DNA of 64,000 nucleotides, from positions 24,124,562 through 24,188,561 of the forward strand of contig OU342815.1 of the NCBI GenBank assembly GCA_910591455.2. The letters are read 5' to 3'. Below, piece by piece: positions 29,847 to 41,412 of the stretch. Made by a program: the position numbers and the translations under genes. Below the pieces are notes generated by a model, which was not told where the DNA came from, ran no database searches, and saw only the letters and a program-made list of their open reading frames with translations. Every line of letters starts with the position of its first letter. The first letter of the stretch is position 1. The stretch is from Pholis gunnellus. Its lineage: Eukaryota; Chordata; Actinopteri; Perciformes; Pholidae.

Positions 29847-30456
29847 TGTTATGAGATGATGTCGAGGTGGACCCAAATGCACGCCACACAGCAGGTTATA
29901 TCCAGCAAAGGACTTTATTAAGTGATGCAGAACAAAAACTAAGTATAAACAACCTAACGCGGCTAAGTGTCCGGTGGAAAAAAGGTTTCTCCTTCTCCAC
30001 CGGAGTCGGGAGGGCAACTCGACCGACGCCGGTAAGGGCAGTCTTCGGAGACGGGAGGGCAACTCAACCGCTCTCTCTCACGGCCAGGACGGCATGATTG
30101 TGTGGGGTCCCGGGGTCCGACACGGTGAAGGAAGGGGCACAGGTCTACGGCGCTGAGTGGCAGAGGAAACTGCAAACAAAAGTGGATTACGAAATGTAAA
30201 GACACGGAGTTCCGACTTACGTGACCAGACTGGTAACTGGACGGACTGACGCCGCGTCGGAGAAACGCCGTGGTATTTAACCACAGCATGTGGCGATCAC
30301 CGGAATAAGTTACAGCTGCGGCGAGGGGCGTGGTTGTGGGCGGAACACAAGGGTGAAAACTGGCTGACATAAAAACAAAACATAAGCACATGGCCCTACA
30401 TAACAATAACAGACAGGGGAAAACAACAGAGGAGCACACAGACGGGAATCCTAACA
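29847..30456 (-). repeat. Left-over LTR of the Ty3/gypsy element (610 bp)
   Basis: On the minus strand starts TGTTAGGATTCC (30456) and ends CTCATAACA (29847), a TGTTA/TAACA inverted end. Contains TTAAATA (30280-30274) as TATA-like box and AATAAA near 29910 (in CTTAATAAAGTCC) as polyadenylation signal. Confidence 0.85.
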
Positions 30457-31240
30457 CAAAGTAACTTGACTGGACTCGTTGTGAATGGGCTCTTTGGATG
30501 TCACTGAGGTGGCCTTGGATGTAGTTATAGCAAACTTGGTTAGACCAGTGGCCGAGAACTTTAATGGTGTGAGATTCCTTGTCGGTATGCTGTTGAAGTG
30601 ACTCCGATGTGGAAGAAGTGACCAGAGTATAGATCCAGAGAAATCGGGAAGCATGGAAGAACCAAGCCTTGAAAACACGGAAGGAGCACATGTAGGTAAG
30701 GCGAAAGGACGGGGTAACAGGGCAGTGATGACGAAGTGGGTGGCTGGGTGTGAAGGAGCCCCACACAAGTTGCAAGCCAGAAAAGAGCAAGCCACAAACA
30801 CAAGTTCACCAACAAGGACCACGCCAATAACAATATGAGTTTCGAGATGTTTGTTGCGTGATGGAATGATTGTTAGATTTAGGAAGGGGTCAAGGGAGAG
30901 GGATGAAGGGTTGGGATAGGGGTAGAGGGATGAAGGGATGTAAGAGTGTAAGGATAAGAAACGAGGAGGGTAGAGAAGGTCGTAGATTGAAGGTTGGAAG
31001 AGCGATGGGGGACCGTTGGTGTCCTGATGGCTGGCGGGAACTGGGGGAATGGCGACTGTAGAGTGGGGGTCGTCTCTTTGGAAGCTCTGATGGTGCAGAG
31101 TTCCCCAAAAGATCCCCAAAAAGATCACGAAGTCGGATGCCGGTGGACATTGCTGGTGTCGTTCAGATTGGAGCGGATGTAAGAGAGGTACGCAGGGGAA
31201 GACCAACGACCAAGAATCTTAATAATGTGGTCGTGAATTC
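30457..31240 (-). mobile_element. DIRS/Ngaro-type element fragment, copy 0
   Basis: Collinear with 49320-50228 and 56075-56846 (tyrosine-recombinase C-terminal pieces and spacer). Cut on the left by the gypsy LTR and on the right by a deletion that joins it to the interior of the LINE at 31241. Confidence 0.85.
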
Positions 31241-33142
31241 CACCCCCGGCGCCTTGCCACCAAGGAGCTTTTTGACTACCTTAGCGACCTCTGCCAGGGA
31301 TATGGGTGAGCCCCCCAGGTCTTCAGGCGCTGCCTCCTCTGCAGAGGACATGTTGGTCGGGTTTAGGAGTTCCTCAAAGTGCTCTTTCCACCGCCCGACG
31401 ATGTCCCCCGTCCGGGTCAACAGTTCCCCCCCCCTGCTGAGAACAGCCTGGGGTAGGCCCTGCTTTCCCTTCCTGAGCCGTCGGATGGTTTGCCAGAACC
31501 TCCTTGAGGCCAGCCGAAAGTCCTTCTCCATGGCCTCCCCGAACTCCTCCCATGCCCGAGTTTTAGCACCCGCGACCACCGCAGCTGCAGTCCTTCTGGC
31601 CTGCCGGTACCTCTCAGCTGCTTCAGGAGACCCCTGGGCCAGACAGGCCCTGAAGGCCTCCTTCTTCAGCTTGACGGCTTCCCTCACCTCCGGTGTCCAC
31701 CACCGGGTTCTTGGGTTGCCGCCACGACAGGCACCGATGACCTTCCGGCCACAGCTCCTAGCGGCCGCATCTACAGTAGAGGCTTTGAACATGGTCCATT
31801 CGGATTCCATGTCCCCAACCTCCCTCGGGATGTGTGAGAAGTTCTTCCGGAGGTGGGAGTTAAAGACCTCCCGGACAGGGTCCTCCGCCAGACGTTCCCA
31901 GTTCACCCTCACTATACGTTTGGGCTTGCCGGGTCTTTCCCACCGGTTCCCCTGCCATCTGATCCAACTCACCACCAGATGGTGATCAGTTGACAGCTCT
32001 GCTCCTCTCTTCACCCGAGTGTCCAAGACATACGGCCGCAGATCAGATGATACGATTACAAAGTCGATCATTGATCTCCGGCCTAAGGTGTTCTGGTACC
32101 AGGTACACTTATGAGCCACCTTATGTTCGAACATGGTGTTCATTATGGCCAAACCATGGCTAGCACAGAAGTCCAATAACGAGACACCACTCGGGTTCAG
32201 ATCAGGCAAGCCGTTCCTCCCAATCACCCCCCGCCAGGTTTCTCTGTCATTGCCCACGTGAGCGTTGAAGTCCCCCAGGAGAACTATGGAGTCGGCAGGC
32301 GTCGCCCTTTCCAGGACCCCTCCCACCGACTCCAAGAAGGCCGGATACTCTGAACTGTTGTTTGGTGCATAAGCACAAACCACAGTCAGAGCCTTGCTAC
32401 CCGCAACCCGTAGGCACATGGAGGCGACCCTCTCGTTCTCCGGGGAGAACTCCAACACAGCGGCGCTCAGTCGGGGGCTCGTGAGTATCCCCACTCCCGC
32501 CCAACGCCTCTCACCTTGGGCAACTCCGGAAAAGGACAAAGTCCAACCCTTCTCCAGGAGCTTGGTTCCAGAGCCAGTGCTGTGTGTGGAGGTGAGTCCA
32601 ACTATATCTAGCTGGTATCGCTCCACCTCCTGCACCAGCTCCTGCTCTTTCCCCGCTAGCGAGGTGACGTTCCACGTCCCTAGAGCTAGTCTATGCTGCC
32701 GGCGATCGGCTCGCCCAGGCCTCCGGCCTGACCCGCCGCCCGGTCTGCATTGCACCCGACCCCGATGCTTGTCCCTGCGGGTGGTGGGTCCACAGGGTGG
32801 CTGCTCCATGTTGTTTCTTCGGACTGAGCCCGACCGGGCCCCATGGGCAAAGGCCCGGCCACCAGACGCTCGCCGACGAGCTCCCCTCCTGGGTCTGGCT
32901 CCGGGAGGGTGCCCCGGTTTTCCTGGTCCGGACGAGGTGGCTGAAGACCGTGGGCTGCTTATCATCAGGGTTCTTTTGAACCGCTCTTAGTCTGGGCTCT
33001 CCCCTGAGACCTGTTTGCCTTGGAAGACCCTACCAGGGGCTACTGCCCCGGACAACATAGCTCCCAGGATCACTGAGCCACTCAAACTCCTCCATCACGT
33101 TAAGGTGGCGATTCGCAGAGGAGGGCGATTCACGGAGGAGCA
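31241..33142 (-). mobile_element. APE-type LINE, copy 1, RT half deleted
   Basis: Nearly identical to 59606-61507. Frame 32965-31238 gives the endonuclease (LGTWNVTSL, LLGDFNAHVG, RRSMIDFVIV, STDHHLVVSWI) and linker, then stops at the deletion. The right edge and flank (AATCTTATTTAT) equal those of the complete copy, so it is a segmental duplicate, not an independent insertion. Clade uncertain; an RTE-like origin is my best guess. Confidence 0.9.
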
Positions 33143-33262
33143 AATCTTATTTATTTATTTATTTAATCTGGTGGAGGAAAGCCAAGTGTTTAGACCGTGT
33201 GCTGGGTTTGGGGAAGGTAGCGTGACAGTGAGGAAATCGTCTAGGACAGTTTTCAACCACTG
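33143..33262 (-). mobile_element. DIRS/Ngaro RT remnant, copy 0
   Basis: Minus-strand frame reads VLDDFLTVTLPSPNPAHGL, the catalytic DD segment of DIRS-type reverse transcriptases. Same in 51518-51622 and 61520-61629. Confidence 0.7.
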
Positions 33263-34740
33263 TAAAATAAAATACTCAATACTCAAATACTCAAAATAAA
33301 AGGCTCCCCTCTCCCATCAATTGAATCTCTGTAGAACAAAACACATAATCAAAGAAAAAAGGTTTATGAGCAGCTGTTGTCCTTCACAGATACGAACACA
33401 GAATTCTGCCTCTTACTGTTTAATATTTCACAGCATTCAGCTCTTCATTGTCAATATTGTGATTATTTATTGTGTAATATGTTTTGTCTAAATAAGTTCT
33501 GCTGCTGACACTGTGTATATACAGTGTAGTCCTGATCCTCTATATGAACCAGTCTCAGTGTAGTCCTGATCCTCTATATGAACCAGTCTCAGTGTAGTCC
33601 TGATCCTCTATATGAACCAGTCTCAGTGTAGTCCTGATCCTCTACATGAACCAGTCTCAGTGTAGTCCTGATCCTCTATATGAACCAGTCTCAGTGTAGT
33701 CCTGATCCTCTATAGACCTCCATCAGTAAAGAGACCATCAGAGAGAAGATGGTCTGTTTCTATAGAGTTATTCTTGATGCTCGTCATCGGAGCCACCGGG
33801 TCGGGTTCTGGTGAAACCAGATGAACTCATGCAGGTTCACCAGAACCTCCTTCAGCTCAGACTCTTTATTATCTTCACACTGAGTTGTTGATTACCATCT
33901 GAGTTCGTCTTCTTTGTTTTCATGAATATGAGGCAGCTGCACACTGTAAATGATCAAAGTCTACAAATAGTGGAAATAATAACAAAATGCTTTCTTTGAT
34001 TTATTCTTTTTATTTATTCACAATACAATTCAAAACCATGTTTTTGATTTACTGACAAACACTGAAAAACTAAAGTTAAAGAGAAAACTCCGGAGTATTA
34101 TTAAAGAAATGATGATTGTTAAACAGCAGCAACAGTATGGTTTATGTCCTCCATAGAATCTGACTCCACTTTTCCTCTCAGGGCACCAAATGACAGAAGC
34201 ACACGCTCCTGCTGTCAACGCTGTTGATTTAACGAGACACAGAAACAACGATGCCAATAAAGTTCATCAGAAACTAACAATTCAGAGTGTCGATAGAATC
34301 AAAATGTTGTGTTGTTACAGTCACTCTGTATTTAGTGTTGGAGTGTCACAGCCGACTGTTTTTAACTACTATGATCACGTTGTTGGAGTTGATTGATACT
34401 GTGGCACATGGACGCTTCATGCTACATGCTACATGCTACGTGTATTACCTACAGGCCACAGCGTAAATGATCTCTTCATCACTTAGAATTGTAGAGACGA
34501 GATAGTTTCATTTCATGTGTTCTGACTGATTTACACAACAAAATGAATATAGATTACATTCTAATCTAATAGATCTTTAACTCTTACAATCACATGTCTA
34601 ATATCTGGCTCATACATTTCTCCTGTGTTCTTCTTTCACATCACTATATTCAAAGGACATGCATGAGGGAGTCTCCAGTATATCCTCCGTCTTATTAACT
34701 TAAGGCTCCTTGACTGGAAAAAGGTTGAGACACTTCTGCA
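33263..34740. other. Noncoding 3' flank of OR gene A, part of the duplicated unit
   Basis: Contains the 34-bp VNTR and about 1 kb repeated downstream of every OR copy in the array. Short open frames occur on both strands in all copies and look like chance. Confidence 0.6.
33523..33716 (-). repeat. 34-bp VNTR downstream of OR A (6 units)
   Basis: Unit contains GTGTAGTCCTGATCCTCTAT and ATGAACCAGTCTCA. The same VNTR follows each OR: 6, 3, 15 and 2 units. Confidence 0.95.
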
Positions 34741-35661
34741 TTACACCGTTTTGCAGAACAATCCACTCAGGTGTTTATAAATGTCTTTCATTTTCAGTCC
34801 GTATATGATCGGATTAAAGAGAGGATGATACAAAATCATTTGTAAACTCAATATAAATTGTACAGTTTTGGGAAACTTAGCGTCCAGTCGAGCTAAAAGA
34901 ACATCATACGTAACCAAACAAGAAAAGCTGACTAGAACCAGCAGGTGAGGTAAACAGGTCTGTGCAGCTCTGCTCCTGACTTCTCTGCTGCTTCGATAGG
35001 TTATTACAAATATCTTTATGTATGTAAAAACTATGAAGAGCAAAGGGAGGAGAACCACATTTACAAGCACGATCAAGCCATATATGTTCAGCAGTTGTGA
35101 TCTCACACAGTGAAGGTTGTGAACTGTGCTGTTGCAAATGATTCCTTTCAAAGTAAAGCTACAGAGTTTTTTAGAAGCAATCTGCGGCATCGGCACTGCA
35201 ATCTGAAAGGAAGGCACAATCCAAGCTGAAATCAGGAGGATTTTAACAGTGTTTTTTGTCATGATGGTTGGATATTGCAGAGGTTTACATATAGACACAT
35301 ATCTGTCATAGGCCATGACTGACAACAGCAAGAACTCTGAACCAGTCAGAGCGTAATATATATACCACTGGAAGATACAAGCCAAGTAAGATATCATCTG
35401 TTTCTCAGATAAAAAGTCAATCAGAAGCTTTGGGTAGATAGCAGTGCTGTAAAGAACAGAGTTGATCAATAAAGCTGCAATAAATACGTACATCGGCTCA
35501 TGGAGGTTTTTGTGAATCACTATAATGCACACAATAGTAGAATTACTGCAGATTATTAGAAGATATGCTGTAAACATGATCACAAAGTACAGAAATCCAT
35601 ATGTGTGCACTTCCACATGCCCACCAAAAGTTATATATGTCACATTTAATTCATTATCCAT
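34741..35661 (-). CDS. Olfactory receptor, copy A (intact)
   Basis: Class A odorant GPCR of a fish-type OR subfamily, expected in the cilia of olfactory neurons. 306 codons in one exon. Landmarks: glycosylation site NVT at 6-8, seven hydrophobic segments, IHKNLHEPMY after TM1, MAYDRYVSICKP at 116-127, cysteines 95, 167, 176 and 185, SRAAQTCLPHL before TM6, and NPIIYG at 283-288. ATG at 35661 is preceded 13 nt upstream by TTTTCTTTTAG, a good acceptor, as expected from the untranslated first exon usual in OR genes. Compared with copies B-D it differs mainly in residues 151-217. Confidence 0.95.
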   Translation of the reverse strand: MDNELNVTYITFGGHVEVHTYGFLYFVIMFTAYLLIICSNSTIVCIIVIHKNLHEPMYVFIAALLINSVLYSTAIYPKLLIDFLSEKQMISYLACIFQWYIYYALTGSEFLLLSVMAYDRYVSICKPLQYPTIMTKNTVKILLISAWIVPSFQIAVPMPQIASKKLCSFTLKGIICNSTVHNLHCVRSQLLNIYGLIVLVNVVLLPLLFIVFTYIKIFVITYRSSREVRSRAAQTCLPHLLVLVSFSCLVTYDVLLARLDAKFPKTVQFILSLQMILYHPLFNPIIYGLKMKDIYKHLSGLFCKTV

Positions 35662-36531
35662 TCAGGATGTCTAAAAGAAAATGTTAATGGAGAAACAGGT
35701 GCCTGACTAGAAGTCTCATATCAGCTGCATCACAGGATTTGATTCAGTCTCCTGTACCTTGAGGTGCACCAGCAAACACACAGACAGAGAAATGTGGGCT
35801 GTTTTTATCAGACTGCTTCAGCCTCAACGGAGCTCATTACCCTCTGCAAAGGAAAGGCTGCAAACATGTCAACAACTTCACTGCATATTTCAAACTTGAT
35901 CATATTCAGCATAACTAACACACAGTTCAAAAAGACATGTTAGAACACACACAAGGGGAAACATGCCAGTATCTCATGGACTAAATGCACAACCAAACAT
36001 TTGTCAACATATATTTCAGTTCAATGAATGAAGAAGAGATGTATCCAGGTTAACAAGGCTCACAAGGGAAAACATTAACATTATTCACAGACAAGGTTAC
36101 AATTGCAATCAACCAGTTTGAAAAGCTTTCACAGTTTATGGAAGTTGTCTATAGTACGTGTATCAACTAAATATACTGTCAATAGTGTTCATACAAGTCC
36201 TGTGGTCTCTTCAGATAATAAAGACATTCAGTCAACAGGTCTCCCCTGACCTAGAGCAGACTGAGGAAGCTGCTGAACTTTTATCAGGTTGTTCTCCAGC
36301 ACTGAGAACAACAACCTGTGCACACAAGGTCCAAAGGGAGATACGGTGTGTCACAAACAGACTACATGTGTTGGACTGTTGTGTTGCTAAGTTATACCTG
36401 AGCCCAGACTTCTAAATGAATCAAGTATTTCTCGTATTTAAAATGTTCCATTATTTGGTGTTGCACACTTTTGAGATCAGAGTTCAGGACACATTGACAT
36501 CACATGCAAACACATCCTTTTCAAACTTATA
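35662..36531. other. 5' flank of OR A, conserved in units A-C
   Basis: Present almost unchanged at 48171-49040 and 54922-55791. It should hold the OR promoter and first exon. An 85-codon plus-strand frame (36158-36415) is kept in all three, but recent duplication alone explains that. Confidence 0.5.
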
Positions 36532-37256
36532 TTAAAAAGTCTTTAAGGGCGAATATTTAATTTCACTGTCTGTTGGGGGGACAATCAACATAAAACAAAT
36601 TCTCAAGAGCAAATTCTGAGGGGAACACCAAAGGTGCTGCCAAAAGTCAGAAAAGACTGAATGAAGGACGTGTTCGATGGGATGATTATGTGTTGAGGAG
36701 TCAGATGAAAAGGGGCCCTGTGCCGGGAGGAAGAACGGGAGCCAAAGGTTGGTCGAGGTTGTGATCGGTTGGATGATTGGGGGCAAGGTTCTCTGCTTCA
36801 TCATCCCCCAAAGTAACTTGACTGGACTCGGTGGGAATGGGCTCTTTGGATGTCACTGAGGTGGCCTTGGATGTAGTTATAGCAAACTTAGTTAGACCAG
36901 CGGCCGAAAACTTTAACGGTGTGGTCTGGGATTCCTTGTCTGGAAGCGGTTGAAGTGACTCCGGTGTGGAAGGAGTGACCAGAGTATAGATCGACCCGGG
37001 ACCGCGTGGCCCCTTTGCCTGTGATGAACGGGGGATTTTGCGGGGAAGTTCGGCTGGCTGAACTTGAGCTTGGGCTTAAGTAGTCGCGGATGGGTTCTTA
37101 CAGACTTGGGTACGAGTCTAGTCGGAAAGGTAGATGGGCTGGAGTGGACCGTATTGGTTGGTCTTGCTGCATTTGCTTTTGAGGATGCCATCTTGAGAAG
37201 CAGAGATTAGGTGTTCCTGTTGCGGGGTCTTGGCCTCCGCATGAACGGCGTTGTAT
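36532..37256 (-). mobile_element. DIRS/Ngaro-type fragment, copy A (internally deleted)
   Basis: Follows 49041-49498 and then jumps to sequence like 50338 onward and 51003-51075, so about 0.8-1.3 kb is deleted relative to copy B. Confidence 0.8.
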
Positions 37257-37325
37257 TTAACTACGTAGTTTAGTTGCGTGAACCTAACGAGGCAGTTTTG
37301 TTGTCTGAACCCAACTAAGCAGTTT

Positions 37326-37425
37326 TGTTAATCATAATAATAATAATGCAAATTTATTTGTAGCGCACTTTTCATTCAGAAAATCTCAGATTGCCACAGA
37401 GCCAGTACATAGTTAAAACATAGTT
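37326..37425 (-). mobile_element. L2-like LINE 3' tail
   Basis: Reads on the minus strand towards a (ATT)n end (37326-37345 is AATCATAATAATAATAATGC on plus). Continues at 41960-42510 after the nested insertions. Confidence 0.65.
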
Positions 37426-37815
37426 CACTAACAAGGACCACGCACATAACTGTATGAGTTTCGAGAGGTTTATTGCATAACGGAATGATTGTTGGATGAG
37501 GAAGTGGAAGAGGTAGAGGGTTGCAGGGATGAAGGGATGCGGAGTAGGGGTAGAGAGATGAAGGGATGTAGGGTAGGGGTAGGGGTAGAGAGATGAAGGG
37601 ATGTAGGGTAGAGGGATGAAGGGATGTAGGGTAGGGATCAAGGTAGAGGGATGAAAAGAAGTAGGTTAGGGATAGAGGTAGAGGGGTGAAGGGACGTGGC
37701 GGGGGACCGTTGGTGTCCGGCGGCTGGAGGGAACGGAGACTGTTGGATGGGGGGCCGTCTCTTGGGAAGCTCTGGAGGTGCAGAGTCCCCAGTCGTTCCT
37801 GTAATCCTGCGAGAG
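37426..37815 (-). mobile_element. DIRS-type fragment nested in the L2-like LINE
   Basis: Starts with AACAAGGACCACGC and GAGTTTCGAGAGGTTTATTG as in 49678-49720, then a GGGTAGAGGGATGAAGGGAT-type minisatellite (37490-37690) and CCGTTGGTGTCC. Interrupted at 37815 by the LTR element; 41802-41945 may be its other side. Confidence 0.7.
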
Positions 37816-38216
37816 TGTCACGATTAGGCTTTGCCTCTGTGTTCTGTGTTTGTCTACCTGTCAGTCACTCCCTCAGCCTAATTCCCTTCACCTGCCGCTG
37901 ATCAGTAATCAAGCACTTCCCCCTCATCAGCACAACTCTTCTCACCTGTTCTTCCCTCTTCATAAGCTCCTGCCCCTCAGTCACTCCTTGCCAGGTTCTT
38001 GTATTGTCTATCCGCCCGTTCGGCTTGTCCTGTTCCCGGTTTTCCCGTCTGTCTTCCCTGTCCTGCTGGAGTTTCCTCCCTCATCTCTTGTCTGCTCTGT
38101 GGATCCCCTGCCGATTCCTGTATGGTCTGTTTTTGGATTATTTTGTTCATTAAAATTACTCTTTTCACACTACTCTGCCTGGTCTGCGCTTGAGTCCTCC
38201 ACCATGCCCCACGACA
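37816..38216 (+). repeat. 5' LTR of the non-autonomous element
   Basis: Starts TGTCACGATTAGGC, ends CCCCACGACA; AATTAC/ATTAAA near 38150 could be the processing signal. Same length as the 3' LTR. Confidence 0.95.
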
Positions 38217-38639
38217 GAAGAACCTGGCCAGAAGTGGACTCAGCAGGCCACCATTGGGATGGTCGTCTCCCTGAGTGGGTTTTACCGTTTGTGGGAACCC
38301 GCCCTGCCTTTGGAGGGCCTCGGAGGGTCCAGAAGGCAGGCTGTGACTTGTGGGAGTCAGGGGACCAATGTTTCGAGCGCTTTTCCCCTGATTGGCATGA
38401 ACAGTTTGCGGGAACTCGCCTGGTCTTGGGAGGGCCTCCGAGTCTTCAAAGGGCTAACCGTTACCTGGTGGACTGCCCTGTGAACCCTCGAGGGAAGCAG
38501 AGGAAGGGTCAGCAATTCCCCGTTCCCTTGGGGCCGCTGCCGTTGGACCCACTTCGGGAGATGTGCTGGGCCAGAGGAGGACCTGCAGGGCCGCTGAACC
38601 CCCAGCAGGCTAGCCTCGAGCTGGAATTAAGCCGCTCTG

Positions 38640-41260
38640 TTACCCCAAAGAAGAGGCAGAGGCAGCGAAGGGGTCAGTCTTCCGTTCCCGCTGGGCCGCA
38701 GCGATCCTCCGTTCCCGCTGGGCCGCAGCGATCCCCCGTTCCCGCTGAGCCGCAGCGATCCCCCGTTCCCGCTGAGCCGCAGCGATCCCCCGTTCCCGCT
38801 GAGCCGCAGCGATCCCCTGATCCCGCTAGGCCACAGCTAACTCCAGCTCCCCGTGTCCTGTTTACGGTCCGACCGACTCCAGCTCCCCGTGTCCTGTCTA
38901 CGGTCCGACCGACTCCAGCTCCCCGTGTCCTGTCGACGGTCCGACCGACTCCAGCTCCCCGTGTCCTGTCGACTCCAGCTCCCCTTGTCCTGTCGACGGT
39001 CCGACCGACTCCTGCTGTCGCCTCGGCAGCGCAACCTCTCCCGGACCCGGCCGCCGCAGCCTCGGCGCCGCAGCCTCTCCCGGACCCACCGCCGACGTCT
39101 CGTCGCCGCAGCGGTTCCCGGCCGCCGCCGCCGCCTCAGCGCCTTAGCCTCTCCTGGACCTGACCGCCGCCGCCTCGGCACCGCAGCCTATCCCGAACCC
39201 GGCCGCAGGCGCCTCAGCGACGCGGTCGCTCCCGCACTCGGTCGTCGCCGATGAGGTGAGCCTATTCCTAGCAGGCTTTGCCATTTGGTTGAGCCTCGCC
39301 GCCTCAGAGCCGCAGCGACCTCCTGTGCCTGCCGCCTCCGTGCAGCAGCGACCTCCTGTGCAGCAGCGACCTCCTGTGCCTGCCGCTGCCGCCTCCGTGC
39401 AGCAGCGACCTCCTGTGCCTGCCGCTGCCGCCTCCGTGCCGCAGCGACCTCCTGTGCCTGCCGCTGCCGCCTCCGTGCCGCAGCGACCTCCTGTGCCTGC
39501 CGCTGCCGCCTCCGTGCAGCAGCGACCTCCTGTGCCTGCCGCCTCCGTGCCGCAGCGACCTCCTGTACCTGCCGCCTCCGTGCAGCAGCGACCTCCTGTG
39601 CCTGCCGCTGCCGCCTCCGTGCCACAGCGACCTCCTGTGCCCGCCGTTGCCGCCTCCGTGCAGCAGCGACCTGCTATACCTGCCACCTCCGTGCAGCAGC
39701 GACCTCCTGTGCCTGCCGCCTCCGTGCAGCAGCGACCTCCTGTGCCTGCCGCCTCCGTGCAGCAGCGACCTCCTGTGCCCGCCGTTGCCGCCTCCGTGCA
39801 GCAGCGACCTGCTATACCTGCCGCCTCCGTGCAGCAGCGACCTCCAGTGCCTGCCGCCGTCGAGGAGCAGCGACCTTCAGCTCCCGCCGCCGCCGAGGAG
39901 CAGCGACCTTTAGCTCCCGCCGCCGCCGAGGAGCAGCGACCTTCAGCTCCCTCCGCCGCCGAGGAGCAGCGACCTTCAGCTGCCGCCGTCTCCGAGGAGC
40001 AGCAATCACCAGCCCCTGCCGCCGCCGTCTCCGAGGAGCAGCGATCACCAGCCCCTGCCGCCGCCGTCTCCGAGGAGCAACGATCACCAGCCCCCGAGCT
40101 CCAGCCGGAGCCCCAGTGTTCCCAGTCCGGCTCTCCTGAGCCCCAGTCTTCCCAGTCTGGCTCCCCTGAGCCCCAGTGTTTCCAGTCCGGCTCTCCCGAG
40201 CTCCAGCCGGAGTCCCAGTCAGCCCAGCCCGGCTCTCCCGAGCTCCAGCCGGAGCCCCAGTCTTCCCAGTCCGGCTCTCCTGAGCCCCAGTCTTCCCAGT
40301 CCGGCTCTCCTGAGCCCCAGTCTTCCCAGTCCGGCTCTCCTGAGCCCCAGTCTTCCCAGTCCGGCTCTCCTGAGCCCCAGTCTTCCCAGTCCGGCTCTCC
40401 TGAGCCCCAGTCTTCCCAGTCCGGCTCTCCTGAGCTCCAGTCTTCCCAGTCCGGCTCTCCTGAGCTCCAGTCTTCCCAGTCCGGCTCTCCTGAGCTCCAG
40501 TCTTCCCAGTCCGGCTCTCCTGAGCCCCAGTCTTCCCAGTCCGGTTCCCCTGAGCCCCAGTGTTTCCAGTCCGGCTCTTCCGAGCTCCAGTCGGAGCCTC
40601 TGCCCGTCCAGTCCGGCTCCCCCGAGCCTCTGCCCGTCCAGTCCAGCTCCCCCGAGCCTCAGCCCGTCCAGTCCGGCTCCCCCGAGCCTCAGCCCGTCCA
40701 GTCCGGCTCCCCCGAGCCTCAGCCCGTCCAGTCCGGCTCCCCCGAGCCTCAGCCCGTCCAGTCCGGCTCCCCCGAGCCTCAGCCCGTCCAGTCCGGCTTC
40801 CCCGAGCCTGTCCAGCCCGGCCGTCCGCCGGAGCCCCCGCTTCGACAAAAAGTCCTGCAGTCCGAGCCTGTCCAGCCCGGCCGTCCGCCGGAGCCCCCGC
40901 TTCGGAAGCAAGTCCTGCAGTCCGGCCGTCCGCCGGAGCCCCCGCTTCGGAAGCAAGTCCTGCAGTCCGGCCGTCCGCCGGAGCCCCCGCTTCGGAAGCA
41001 TGTCCTGCAGTCCGGCCGTCCGCCGGAGCCCCCGCTTCGGAAGCATGTCCTGCAGTCCGGCCGTCCGCCGGAGCCCCCGCTTCGGAAGCAAGTCCTGCAG
41101 TCTGGTCGACCGCCCGAGATCCAGCCTCTAGAGTCCTGTCCCCCGTCTGATTTCCGGCCTCTAGAGTCCTGTCCCCCGTCTGATTTCCGGCCTCTAGAGC
41201 CCTGTTCCCCATCTGATTTCCGGCCTCTAGGGCCCTGTCCCTCCTCCGGGCCCCCTCCAC
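38640..41260 (+). repeat. Chain of at least eight minisatellites
   Basis: In order: 27-bp (VPAGPQRSS-type, 38690-38830), 36-bp (TPAPRVLSTVRP, 38838-39010), 33/45-bp (QQRPPVPAASV, 39310-39860), 33-bp (EEQRPSAPAAA, 39865-40095), 30-bp (SSQSGSPEPQ, 40110-40560), 30-bp (PVQSGSPEPQ, 40600-40810), 45-bp (RPPEPPLRKQVLQSG, 40820-41105), 33-bp (PLESCPPSDFR, 41120-41240). Every unit length is a multiple of three. Confidence 0.92.
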
Positions 41261-41412
41261 CCACCCGGTTTTGGACTCTGACTCTCGGCCTCGGCGGAGT
41301 GCTAACCCTCCTCCGGGCCCCCACCACCTTGGGAGGCGTTTTTTTTTTTTTTTTTTTTTTTTTTTGGACGTCTGGAATCTGTCCCTTGGGGGGGGGGTAC
41401 TGTCACGATTAG
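39256..41412 (+). other. Open frame of about 718 codons in the LTR element, coding status doubtful
   Basis: Proline-, glutamine- and serine-rich frame running through five or more of the minisatellites. It opens at GTG (39256), not ATG, and ends at TAG inside the first 12 bases of the 3' LTR, both against a normal protein. The two antisense frames are open over long parts as well, because all unit lengths are multiples of three. It may be a relic of a real proline-rich reading frame or only a property of the repeats. Confidence 0.4.

Larger units (their letters stand above)
26769..30456 (-). mobile_element. Ty3/gypsy LTR retrotransposon (Tf1/sushi-like), 3'-truncated
   Basis: Reads leftward: LTR 29847-30456, primer-binding region, gag from ATG 29829, then protease, reverse transcriptase and RNase H, ending just before the integrase zinc finger. 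Integrase and the second LTR are absent; the cut end is fused to an OR fragment. The LTR edge (30456) abuts DIRS-type sequence that is continuous in other copies, so the element inserted into that repeat. Confidence 0.92.

Noticed and set aside
33523..33716. Regular 34-bp repeats as a CRISPR-like array
   Set aside because: Units are directly adjacent with no spacers, in a vertebrate genome; it is a VNTR.
34030..34396. Overlapping 75- and 68-codon frames found beside every OR
   Set aside because: They are kept in all units, but the units are recent duplicates, both strands are open, and no motif is recognisable.
36158..36415. 85-codon plus frame conserved in units A, B and C
   Set aside because: Identity is explained by duplication; it lies in the OR 5' flank and resembles nothing I know.
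39812..41260. Long antisense frames (482 and 290 codons) in the LTR element
   Set aside because: All frames are open because repeat units are multiples of three; no motif supports an antisense gene.
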